DNA of 11,404 nucleotides, from the NCBI GenBank assembly GCA_900321865.1, contig ONXP01000075.1:1-11404 (forward strand), read 5' to 3'. How positions within the stretch are numbered: position 1 is the stretch's first letter; each line of letters opens with the position of its first letter. Position numbers and translations under genes: made by a program. Below, in pieces: positions 1-6,541 of this stretch. The notes beneath the pieces are model-generated. The model was not told the DNA's origin and did no database searches. It saw only the letters and a list, made by a program, of their open reading frames with translations. This DNA is from an uncultured Elusimicrobia bacterium. GTDB lineage: Bacteria > RUG730.

Positions 1-3
1 AAA

Positions 4-10
4 TTCTCCT
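4..10 (-). promoter_or_regulatory. Ribosome binding site of a gene beyond the left edge
   Basis: Read on the minus strand, the bases just after the rsmE stop codon are TTTTAGGAGAATTT. AGGAGAA is a strong Shine-Dalgarno sequence, and only three bases separate it from the window edge. The start codon of another leftward gene should therefore lie just outside, so the operon continues past rsmE. The identity of that gene cannot be seen. Confidence 0.7.
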
Positions 11-14
11 AAAA

Positions 15-794
15 TTATATACCAATCTCATATTTTAAAATACTAATCATAGCTAAAACTGCAGTTTCTACCCTCAAAATATTTCCGTTTAGCTTAAAAT
101 CATACCAATTATTTTTTTTCAAAAAATTTATTTCATCAATATTTAGTCCGCCTTCAGGGCCTATAAGCAAATTAAATTTTAAATTTTCATCGTTTTTATT
201 TTTTTCTAAAAAATCATTAAGTTTTAATCTAAAATTTTTTGTAAGAGAAGTCATAGAATTTTCATAAGCTACAATATTAAAATTATTCTTATAATCTAAA
301 AAATTTAAATCTGTAATATTTACAATATTTTTAATTTTTGTAATAAATTTACTGTCAGACTGTTTTGTGCTAGCAATTATTATTTTTTCTAATCTTTTAA
401 TTTTGGGTAAGATCAAATTTTTATTAACAGAAATATTTTTAGACAAAACCAAACAAATATTATTTATATTTAACTCAACAGATTTTTCTACAATTTTGTC
501 AAGTTTGTCAAAACTAGGCACACATTGATACAAATTTATTTCTGTTTTTGGTTTAAAATTATCTACAATTTTTTCTACAATAAATCTTAAATAATTTTTT
601 TTTACTTCTTTACATTTGGTAAATAGAGTTTTTGTCAAAAAATCTTTTTTATAAATTAACAAAAATTTTATATTTTCATTTTCTTTTATTCTAAAAACAT
701 TTAACAAATGATGAAAATCAGGATAATTTTTGTCCAAAAATATTTCATTATTTTGAAAACTATAATCACTCTCTGTCAATATAAATTGACTCAT
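15..794 (-). CDS. rsmE: 16S rRNA (uracil(1498)-N3)-methyltransferase RsmE
   Basis: RsmE is a SPOUT-class (trefoil knot) enzyme that uses S-adenosylmethionine to methylate N3 of U1498 in 16S rRNA within the 30S subunit. Seen here: the SAM-binding knot signature IGPEGG (about residues 211-216 from the chosen start), then LNGNILRVETA (about 235-245), and the earlier KQSDS segment matching the family's E/K-Q-S motif. The N-terminal part fits the PUA-like RNA-binding domain. Length from this start is 259 aa, close to the family norm. The frame stays open upstream to a TTG at 845, which would add 17 residues. I prefer the ATG at 794 because AAAAGG lies four bases upstream, MSQFIL resembles family N-termini, and the TTG has no Shine-Dalgarno. 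It follows ilvE by 62 bp and is probably co-transcribed. The rather divergent sequence fits the AT bias. Confidence 0.93.
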   Translation of the reverse strand: MSQFILTESDYSFQNNEIFLDKNYPDFHHLLNVFRIKENENIKFLLIYKKDFLTKTLFTKCKEVKKNYLRFIVEKIVDNFKPKTEINLYQCVPSFDKLDKIVEKSVELNINNICLVLSKNISVNKNLILPKIKRLEKIIIASTKQSDSKFITKIKNIVNITDLNFLDYKNNFNIVAYENSMTSLTKNFRLKLNDFLEKNKNDENLKFNLLIGPEGGLNIDEINFLKKNNWYDFKLNGNILRVETAVLAMISILKYEIGI

Positions 795-856
795 AAAACC
801 TTTTAAATCCTTTCTAAACTTTAAGCAAATTAAATTTAAAAACAAAAGTTTTCAAT

Positions 857-1723
857 CTATATTTCAGTTCCTTTTTCGTCAATATGGTTTTTAAAATTAT
901 CGATTATTTTTTTTGTTATTTCCCCTGGAACCCCATTTCCAATAACTCTATCATCTACTTTTATAACTGGAATTATTTCTGCAGCTGTCCCGGTTAAAAA
1001 GCATTCGTCTGCTGTGTATAATTCATATTGAGTAAAAGGAGTTTCTGAGATTTCTAAATTTAATTTTTTAGCTAAACCTATCACAAAATCTCTCGTGCAA
1101 CCTTGTAATGCTCCTAAATATGTCGGAGGGGTTTTTATTATGCCATTTGATACTATAAAAATATTGTCGCCTGTGCATTCACAAACATAACCTTCTTTGT
1201 TTAACATTATAGCTTCTTTTACATTTGATTGTCTTGCTTCGATTTTTGCAAAAATATTGTTTAAATAATTTAAAGATTTTACTCTAGGAGAAATTGAATC
1301 AGGACAATTTTTTCTAGTGGATGCAATTATCGTAGACATTCCTTTATCATAAAAATCTTTAGGATAAATATTTAATTTATCAACTATTACGACTATGGTA
1401 GCTTTTTTACAATTCATAGGATCTAACCCTAAATCCCCGTCTCCTCTGGAAGCTACCAGTCTTATGTAACCTTCTTTCAAATCATTTTTTCTCAAAGTGT
1501 CTAAAACTGCTTTTTTTATTTCATTTTTTGTTAAAATTAAATCTAACATTATCACCTGGCTAGATGCATAAAATCTATCTATGTGTTCATCTAAAAGAAA
1601 AACTTTGCCATTATATGCTCTGATGCCTTCAAATACACCATCTCCATATAAAAAGCCGTGATCAAAAACTGAAATTTTAGCAGCTTCTTTTTCATAAAAA
1701 CTGCCATTAATATAAACTAACAT
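857..1723 (-). CDS. ilvE: Branched-chain amino acid aminotransferase (class IV PLP enzyme)
   Basis: IlvE transfers an amino group between glutamate and branched-chain 2-oxo acids, the last step of Val/Leu/Ile synthesis or the first of their breakdown, in the cytosol. The 288-aa protein has a complete fold-type IV layout: an N-terminal INGSFY...FDHGFLYGDGVFEG segment, RVKSLNYLNN with the PLP lysine at K149, ECTGDNIF with E182 and N187 around the pyridine ring, and GTAAEI at 245-250 in the phosphate/substrate region. Start ATG at 1723 follows a G-rich Shine-Dalgarno (GGGGGA) six bases upstream. No other branched-chain pathway gene is nearby, so it may serve salvage or catabolism. D-amino-acid transaminase and aminodeoxychorismate lyase share this fold, but the overall motif pattern fits IlvE best. 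It lies 30 bp after the hypothetical gene and 62 bp before rsmE, in the same leftward operon. Confidence 0.93.
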   Translation of the reverse strand: MLVYINGSFYEKEAAKISVFDHGFLYGDGVFEGIRAYNGKVFLLDEHIDRFYASSQVIMLDLILTKNEIKKAVLDTLRKNDLKEGYIRLVASRGDGDLGLDPMNCKKATIVVIVDKLNIYPKDFYDKGMSTIIASTRKNCPDSISPRVKSLNYLNNIFAKIEARQSNVKEAIMLNKEGYVCECTGDNIFIVSNGIIKTPPTYLGALQGCTRDFVIGLAKKLNLEISETPFTQYELYTADECFLTGTAAEIIPVIKVDDRVIGNGVPGEITKKIIDNFKNHIDEKGTEI

Positions 1724-1753
1724 ATAAAATCCCCCAAAAAAATTAAAATATTG

Positions 1754-2275
1754 TTAAATTTTTTTACAATCTATAGATATGCATCTTTCACATTTCTTAT
1801 CAAAATAAAATTCATCTAAAGGAAAAAGTTTTATATCTTTAATGTTTTTAGAATTTATTTTATCAATATTTTCTAAAATAGTTTTAATCATTAAATAAAT
1901 ATTATTGTCAAAACAAAATTGTAAAGTTTTTTTATTATTATACTCTATAAAAATTATAATTTTTTTATTTTTTATTAGATCTAAATTTATCTTATTTCCA
2001 TAAAATATTAACAAAAATAAAGAATATTTTATTTTTAAGTTGTCATATAAAAAATTAGGAATTTCTTTGTTTACTTTTAATTGAAAATAAAAATTTTCAG
2101 ACTGTTTTTTAAAAGAACGAAAATAAATATCTTTATATATAAAATCATCCACAATAAAAAGACTTTTAAACAATAAATTTTTAGTATAAAGAAATTTTTT
2201 ATCGTCTTTTTTATAAGCTAAATAAAGAAAATACCCTCCTATTACAATAAAAATAATGCTAAGATGTAAAGACAT
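1754..2275 (-). CDS. Unrecognised membrane-anchored protein with C-terminal cysteine cluster
   Basis: I do not recognise this 173-aa protein. It begins with one clear hydrophobic segment (about residues 5-20) followed by a lysine-rich stretch, which suggests an N-terminal membrane anchor with the rest in the cytosol. The body is rich in Lys, Ile, Asn, Phe and Tyr. A second hydrophobic run around 84-92 and another around 105-110 look like buried strands rather than membrane helices. The last 12 residues hold three cysteines, C162, C165 and C170 (CERC then SIDC), which could be a partial metal site, and there is another Cys at 121. The ATG lies 3 bp after the stop of the BI-1-like gene and has only a weak, distant purine run (AGAAG), so translation is probably coupled. 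Codon use matches its neighbours, so it is likely a real but fast-evolving gene. No function is assigned. Confidence 0.75.
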   Translation of the reverse strand: MSLHLSIIFIVIGGYFLYLAYKKDDKKFLYTKNLLFKSLFIVDDFIYKDIYFRSFKKQSENFYFQLKVNKEIPNFLYDNLKIKYSLFLLIFYGNKINLDLIKNKKIIIFIEYNNKKTLQFCFDNNIYLMIKTILENIDKINSKNIKDIKLFPLDEFYFDKKCERCISIDCKKI

Positions 2276-2278
2276 TTT

Positions 2279-2971
2279 TTAGTTTTGTCTTCTATTTCCT
2301 AAAAATCTCAAAATCATAAGAAAAAGATTTATAAAATCTAAATATAAAATTAATGCTCCTAAAAGAGCAATTTTTTTGTCTTCTTCTGTATTATTATTGT
2401 AAAAAACAAGAGATTTTATTTTTTGAGTATCATAAGCTGTAAGTCCAGTGAAAACTATAATTCCAATGATTGAAATCATTAAGTCAAGTACACTATTTCT
2501 CATAAAAATATTAATAATGGTAGCTATAATGATCCCAAAAAGTCCCATAGACATAAAAGATCCAAGAGAAGTTAAATCTTTTTTAGTAATAAAGCCATAA
2601 AGACTCATAACGATAAATGTTATAGATGTTGAAAAAAATGCAGAAGCTATGCTAGATTTTGTATATACTAGGAATATAGAGGATAAAGTTAATCCATTTA
2701 TAACAGAATATGCAATAAATAAATTGATAGCAAGAGGCATATCTATAGATTTGATTTTGGCTGAAAAATAAGAAACTATTCCAATCTCTATAATAAATAA
2801 TATCCAATAAGAAAAAGGATTTCCAAATATAAAATTGATCATAAAAGGACTATGAGACACCATAAAAGATACGATGGCAGTTAAAAATAAACCAAGAGAC
2901 ATAAACCCATAAACCCTAGACATAAAATTTTTCTGCTCTAAAATAGCAGTATTTGTAAAATCTTTATTCAT
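2279..2971 (-). CDS. Bax inhibitor-1 / YccA-YbhL family seven-helix membrane protein
   Basis: This 230-aa protein belongs to the TMBIM/BI-1 family (PF01027). Bacterial members such as B. subtilis YetJ behave as pH-sensitive Ca2+ leak channels, and E. coli YccA modulates FtsH. Seven hydrophobic segments are visible at about 17-39, 53-70, 77-101, 106-128, 135-157, 162-179 and 203-223. The family hallmarks are near the C-terminus: FTGLTAYDTQKIK with D181, and LILYLDFINLFLMILRFLG with D212. These two positions match the aspartate pair that forms the pH-sensing latch in YetJ. A basic tail, GNRRQN, ends the protein. The ATG has a strong AGGAGAAG site about five bases upstream. It sits 16 bp after the PspC-domain gene and 3 bp before the hypothetical gene, so it is mid-operon. 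The physiological role here is not inferable beyond membrane homeostasis. Confidence 0.92.
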   Translation of the reverse strand: MNKDFTNTAILEQKNFMSRVYGFMSLGLFLTAIVSFMVSHSPFMINFIFGNPFSYWILFIIEIGIVSYFSAKIKSIDMPLAINLFIAYSVINGLTLSSIFLVYTKSSIASAFFSTSITFIVMSLYGFITKKDLTSLGSFMSMGLFGIIIATIINIFMRNSVLDLMISIIGIIVFTGLTAYDTQKIKSLVFYNNNTEEDKKIALLGALILYLDFINLFLMILRFLGNRRQN

Positions 2972-2987
2972 ATTCTTCTCCTATAAA

Positions 2988-3242
2988 TTAATTTTGATTA
3001 TCTAAATTATCATTTTTATCATTATTATCCTCGTCTTCATTATCTTCGTCGATAAAATCTGATGTTGGAGTAATGATAGCTAAAACTATGTATAAAACAA
3101 AAGTAGTTCCTAATGAAAAAAAAGAAAAAATTATAAATAAAATTCTAATTAAACTTAAATTCGCTCCACTAAAATTGGCAAGACCAGAACAAACTCCGAA
3201 TAAAATTTTTCTTGTTTTATCTCTATAAAATTGTCTAGTCAT
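2988..3242 (-). CDS. Small PspC-domain membrane protein with acidic tail
   Basis: The 84-aa protein is essentially a single PspC domain (PF04024). The N-terminus MTRQFYRDKTRKILFGVCSG followed by LANFSGANLSLIRILFI is the family pattern, and a hydrophobic segment spans about 31-57. In proteobacteria PspC is an inner-membrane partner in the phage-shock response. Stand-alone small PspC proteins in other phyla are mostly uncharacterised. The unusual part is the C-terminal tail (about 61-84), made almost only of Asp, Glu and Asn with about 11 acidic residues, which is longer and more acidic than in a minimal PspC. The start is the ATG at 3242 with AAAGGAG six bases upstream. It is the first gene of the leftward operon and is followed 16 bp later by the BI-1-like gene, which suggests a joint membrane-stress role. 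pspA, pspB and pspF are not visible here. Confidence 0.9.
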   Translation of the reverse strand: MTRQFYRDKTRKILFGVCSGLANFSGANLSLIRILFIIFSFFSLGTTFVLYIVLAIITPTSDFIDEDNEDEDNNDKNDNLDNQN

Positions 3243-3252
3243 ATTAAACTCC

Positions 3253-3268
3253 TTTATAAATTTATAAA
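3253..3268. repeat. AT-only 16-bp palindrome in the pspC leader
   Basis: TTTATAAATTTATAAA is two copies of the self-complementary octamer TTTATAAA. Its left end overlaps the AAAGGAG ribosome binding site (3249-3255) of the PspC gene. As RNA it could pair around the Shine-Dalgarno, and as DNA it could be an operator. The stem holds only A-T pairs, so chance is a real alternative. Confidence 0.3.
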
Positions 3269-3289
3269 CTTTAATTTTATGATTTAGAA

Positions 3290-3295
3290 ATTATA
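3290..3295 (-). promoter_or_regulatory. Possible -10 element for the pspC-BI1-ilvE-rsmE operon
   Basis: On the minus strand there is an exact TATAAT at 3295-3290, about 48 bases before the PspC start codon, which would give a leader of about 40 nt. The -35 region 17 bp upstream reads TTTAAA, a poor match. In DNA this AT-rich a TATAAT can arise by chance, so this rests mostly on position. Confidence 0.35.
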
Positions 3296-3326
3296 ATAAA
3301 TAATAAATTTTTTTTAAATATTTTTA

Positions 3327-3332
3327 TATAAT
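3327..3332 (+). promoter_or_regulatory. Possible -10 element for ruvA
   Basis: An exact TATAAT lies 28 bases before the ruvA ATG and would give a leader of about 20 nt, just enough for the AAAGGA ribosome binding site at 3349-3354. No recognisable -35 is present at 16-18 bp. The gap 3243-3360 must hold the promoters for both divergent genes, which supports the call by position only. Confidence 0.4.
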
Positions 3333-3360
3333 GTAAAACATAATTTTTAAAGGATTTTTT

Positions 3361-3981
3361 ATGATAGATTATTTAAATGGCATAATAAAAGAAGTCGATC
3401 TAAAAAATAGCACTATAGTAATAGAAGTTCTAGGTATAGGCTATAAAATAATATTGTCAAAATTTTTAATAACTTTTTTGCAAGAAAAAATTGGACAAAC
3501 TTTTTGTATTTATGTAGTAGAAAATACTTCTATGTTTAATGGAAGCTCCAATACGTATGGTTTTATTAATAAAGAAGATAGAGAACTTTTCCAAATAATA
3601 AAAACTATTGCCAAAATAGGCTCAAAAGGAGCTTTAGATATTTTGTCTAGAATCGGGAATAATACGAACGAATTTGTAAAATACATTTTTGAAAATGATT
3701 CACAATCTCTGCAAAATATTTTTGGATTTACTTTAGAAAAAGCTGATAAATTAATTTTTGGGTTAAAAAATAAAATTAAAAATCTAAATATTGAAAATAT
3801 TGAGGAAGGAAATGAAGAATTTTTTCAATCAAATTTTTCAAATGATGCGGTGGAAGCTCTAAAAACATTGGGCTACAATGCTATTAAATCTAAAAAAATT
3901 GTTTCAGAAATATTAAAAGAAAATAAAAACTGTAAATTAGAAGAAATTATAAAAAAAGCTTTGAAAAAATTTAAAGAATAA
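3361..3981 (+). CDS. ruvA: Holliday junction branch-migration protein RuvA (divergent)
   Basis: RuvA binds Holliday junctions as a tetramer and loads the RuvB motor. The 206-aa length and three-part layout fit: an N-terminal OB fold (about 1-65, starting MIDYLNGIIKEVD and containing the family-like LGIGYKI), a middle region containing YGFINKEDRELF, and a C-terminal RuvB-contacting domain (about 159-206, DAVEALKTLGYN). The middle is odd. RuvA normally has two helix-hairpin-helix motifs with G-I/V-G turns that bind the DNA backbone. Here they read IAKIGSKGAL (83-92) and IFGFTLEKADKLI (120-132), so each has lost part of its glycine turn. There is also a gain of about five residues before YGF. 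AAAGGA sits six bases before the ATG. ruvB and ruvC are not adjacent. The gene is flanked by minus-strand genes on both sides and ends 3 bp from the convergent lptG. Confidence 0.88.
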   Translation: MIDYLNGIIKEVDLKNSTIVIEVLGIGYKIILSKFLITFLQEKIGQTFCIYVVENTSMFNGSSNTYGFINKEDRELFQIIKTIAKIGSKGALDILSRIGNNTNEFVKYIFENDSQSLQNIFGFTLEKADKLIFGLKNKIKNLNIENIEEGNEEFFQSNFSNDAVEALKTLGYNAIKSKKIVSEILKENKNCKLEEIIKKALKKFKE

Positions 3982-3984
3982 ATT

Positions 3985-5073
3985 TTATCTTTTTAATTTT
4001 TTTATCAATATTAAACTAATAATAGAATAAATTATGTTTGTGGAAAATGCTGCAACGATTGGATTTAATTTTTCTGTTTTTCCCAAAGTTATAAAAAAAG
4101 ACATCGTTCCCCAGAATATAAAAGTCATAAAAAGCCCAATACCAAAACTCATCATTTTATTATTTTTTTTATTAAAAATTGTAGAAGCTATTCCTATTAA
4201 AATAATGACAAAATTTGCAAAAGGAAAAGAATATTTATTGTACAATTCTGTTAATAAGCCATTGGTATTTATTGAATTTTGGTTTAAAAATTTTATATAT
4301 TTTTTCAAATCTTTTATCGTGTATTGATTGATTTTTATATGTGTATCAGTGATAAAGGATTCAGGCTCTTCATCCAGATAAATTATTTTTTCTTTAAAAG
4401 GCTCTTCTCTTAAAATAGATTCGTCATTTTTAAAATCTCGAATTAACCCGTTATAAAATTTCCATTTTCCGTCATTTATAAAACTAGCTTTTCTAGCATA
4501 AATTTGTTTTTTTAACTGAAGATCATTAGAAAAATCATCAATATTTACTCCAAAAAGTTCTTTTGTAAAAGGGTTATAAGAATTAACAATGTATTTATAT
4601 TGATTATTTCCTATGTGATTTATGTTTTTATAAATATCAGGATCGTCCCTTCTTCGACCTTTTATGTTGTAATAAAGGAAATCTTTCCCTTTTTTGGTCA
4701 AATTTACTATAAACATTTCATTAAAACAAAGCACACAAAAACTCATAATTATGGAAGTAATAATGATAGGAATAAAAATTTTGTTTATATTTATTCCTCC
4801 AGCTTTTATCGCTGTTAGCTCGTTGGAATTAGAAATACTTGTAAAAAAAAATAAAAACCCTAAAAGGTTTGAGATAGGTAAACTTTGAGTTATCCAAAAT
4901 GGAATTTGATATAAAATATATAAAACTCCATAATGTAAATAGCCTATGGGTTTATTGTCTATATTTATTATTCTAATGGTTTCAGATAAAATAAATAAAA
5001 CTAAAAGCACAGTAATAGTGGTTAAAACATTTTTTAAAAAGATTTTGGTTATATATTTATAGATTATTTTCAT
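3985..5073 (-). CDS. lptG: LptF/LptG-family LPS export permease (LptG-like)
   Basis: This family (PF03739, YjgP/YjgQ) forms the membrane part of the LptB2FG ABC transporter, which extracts LPS from the inner membrane and passes it to the periplasmic bridge. The 362-aa protein has three N-terminal membrane segments (about 16-34, 55-78, 98-118), a periplasmic beta-jellyroll region (about 125-260) and three C-terminal segments (about 284-300, 307-328, 337-357). The conserved cytoplasmic coupling segment SNELTAIKAGGIN at 83-95, between helices 2 and 3, is the clearest signature. GKWKFYNG (202-209) matches the usual W-containing strand. Its length and C-terminal half look more like LptG than LptF, but I cannot separate them firmly. 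Its start codon overlaps the stop of the HD-domain gene by four bases (ATGA), so translation is coupled. A partner lptF is not in the window. Confidence 0.88.
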   Translation of the reverse strand: MKIIYKYITKIFLKNVLTTITVLLVLFILSETIRIINIDNKPIGYLHYGVLYILYQIPFWITQSLPISNLLGFLFFFTSISNSNELTAIKAGGININKIFIPIIITSIIMSFCVLCFNEMFIVNLTKKGKDFLYYNIKGRRRDDPDIYKNINHIGNNQYKYIVNSYNPFTKELFGVNIDDFSNDLQLKKQIYARKASFINDGKWKFYNGLIRDFKNDESILREEPFKEKIIYLDEEPESFITDTHIKINQYTIKDLKKYIKFLNQNSINTNGLLTELYNKYSFPFANFVIILIGIASTIFNKKNNKMMSFGIGLFMTFIFWGTMSFFITLGKTEKLNPIVAAFSTNIIYSIISLILIKKLKR

Positions 5074-6527
5074 TGTGTTTTTTCTGCAGTAGGATATTTT
5101 ATCCTGCTATGGTATATACTGGATAAAGTTTTTATCATATTTTCTGCTATTTTTTTTAAATCTTTTAATGTAATATTGCTTTCTTCAAATTGTCCATCTT
5201 CTAGTTTGGTTTTTATTACTTTGTTAACTATATTTTTAAAGTTTATATAAGAAAAAACAGTTTCTGAATGCATAATTGCCTCTACACTATCTGCTATCAT
5301 AACAATAACAGATTCTCTAGTTTGTGGTTTTCTATAAGGATATCTATATAATTTTTCATCAACATTTTCTTTTCCATACATTTCTATAGCTTTGTTATAA
5401 AAATACATTAGAATGCTAGTTCCATGATGCTCTTCTATTATGTCAATTATTTTTTTTGGTAATTTAATATTTTTAGCGATTTTTATTCCGTCTTTTATAT
5501 GCGAAAAAATTATTAAAGCACTCATATTAGGAGACAAAGAATCATGTTTATTAAACATAAAGCTAGGTTTATTTTCGATAAAATATATAGGCTTTAAAAT
5601 TTTTCCTATATCGTGATAATAGGCTCCAGCCTTAGCAATTAGACTATCGGCTCCTATTTCCCTTGCTGCATTCTCTGCTAAATTAGCAACAACTATGCTG
5701 TGATTATAGGTGCCAGGAGCTTCTAAAAGCATTTTTGTTAAAGTTGGTTGCGAAAAATTAGTTATTTCTAATAATTTAATATTAGTTGGGATTGTTGATA
5801 TATTTTCTGCATACGGAAGGATTCCAAGTGTGATAATTACAGAAATTATTCCATTTAATATGCTAGCTATTAAAAGATGAAAAATATTAGAGGAATCAAT
5901 TATAGAAAGGTGATTTGCAATTAGTATAAACAAAACGTTAAAAATGATAATTTTTAGCCAAATTTTTGTGATGTCTTTTCTAGTTGTGACATTTTGAGTT
6001 AAAAATATTAAATATATTCCCAAAATAAATTCTAAAACTAAAATATAAAAATTATAATCATAAAATATTGCTAAAGTAAAAGACATAATAAATAGAATTA
6101 TTACAGATACCAATGCTCCTAAAAAAATATTTAGAGTCATTATGCAGATTGGTATAGGAATAAGCAAAAAATTATAGTTTAATATTTTTCTAAATAAAAC
6201 GATCAAAAATAAAAATGTTGATATCATAATGAATATCAAGAACATTGCTCCATCGTGTTTTAAGATGTCAGGGTTGTATTTTTTTAGAAAATATAAAGAA
6301 AAATTTAAGATTATTATACTGATTATATTGACATATATAAAAGATAAAAAATTATGTTGAAATTTAAACAGAAAAGCTAAAACTATTGAAATATATATAA
6401 AGATAGTACTAACCCAATAAGAAATACTAAAACCTTTTTTTATTTCTAAAGGTTTAGTTTCTCCTAATTGATTTATGTATTTTATCAAAAAATATAAGAA
6501 ATCAATAATCGGTTTTTTCCAAAGCAT
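5070..6527 (-). CDS. pgpH: 7TM-HD phosphohydrolase, PgpH-like, without extracellular domain
   Basis: PgpH-type proteins hydrolyse cyclic di-AMP to pApA through a cytosolic HD domain. The C-terminal half (about 250-475) carries a full HD metal-site set: H276 (TYNHS), H305-D306 (YYHDIGK), H343 (FSHIKDG), H367-H368 (EEHHGT) and D413 (IADSVEA), plus the family blocks YFIENKPS and YRYPYRKPQTRES. The N-terminal half (about 37-240) is a bundle of about seven or eight hydrophobic segments. Canonical PgpH is about 700 aa, with a large extracellular 7TMR-HDED domain between helix 1 and helix 2. Here the first two helices are separated by only a few residues and the total is 485 aa, so that domain is missing. 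An in-frame TAA four codons upstream of the ATG rules out a longer reading. The ribosome binding site is weak (AAAG). It follows serS by 14 bp and overlaps lptG by 4 bp. The c-di-AMP substrate is inferred from family. Confidence 0.88.
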   Translation of the reverse strand: MLWKKPIIDFLYFLIKYINQLGETKPLEIKKGFSISYWVSTIFIYISIVLAFLFKFQHNFLSFIYVNIISIIILNFSLYFLKKYNPDILKHDGAMFLIFIMISTFLFLIVLFRKILNYNFLLIPIPICIMTLNIFLGALVSVIILFIMSFTLAIFYDYNFYILVLEFILGIYLIFLTQNVTTRKDITKIWLKIIIFNVLFILIANHLSIIDSSNIFHLLIASILNGIISVIITLGILPYAENISTIPTNIKLLEITNFSQPTLTKMLLEAPGTYNHSIVVANLAENAAREIGADSLIAKAGAYYHDIGKILKPIYFIENKPSFMFNKHDSLSPNMSALIIFSHIKDGIKIAKNIKLPKKIIDIIEEHHGTSILMYFYNKAIEMYGKENVDEKLYRYPYRKPQTRESVIVMIADSVEAIMHSETVFSYINFKNIVNKVIKTKLEDGQFEESNITLKDLKKIAENMIKTLSSIYHSRIKYPTAEKTQ

Positions 6528-6541
6528 AAATTTCGTTTACT

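Noticed and set aside
795-845. Longer RsmE starting at TTG 845
   Set aside because: It has no Shine-Dalgarno and adds 17 residues not typical of the family, whereas the ATG at 794 has AAAAGG just upstream.
4034-4888. Several plus-strand open frames (about 64-97 codons) opposite lptG
   Set aside because: They lie antisense to a well-supported permease gene, have no ribosome binding site or family resemblance, and arise because A/T-rich membrane-protein codons read as open on the other strand.
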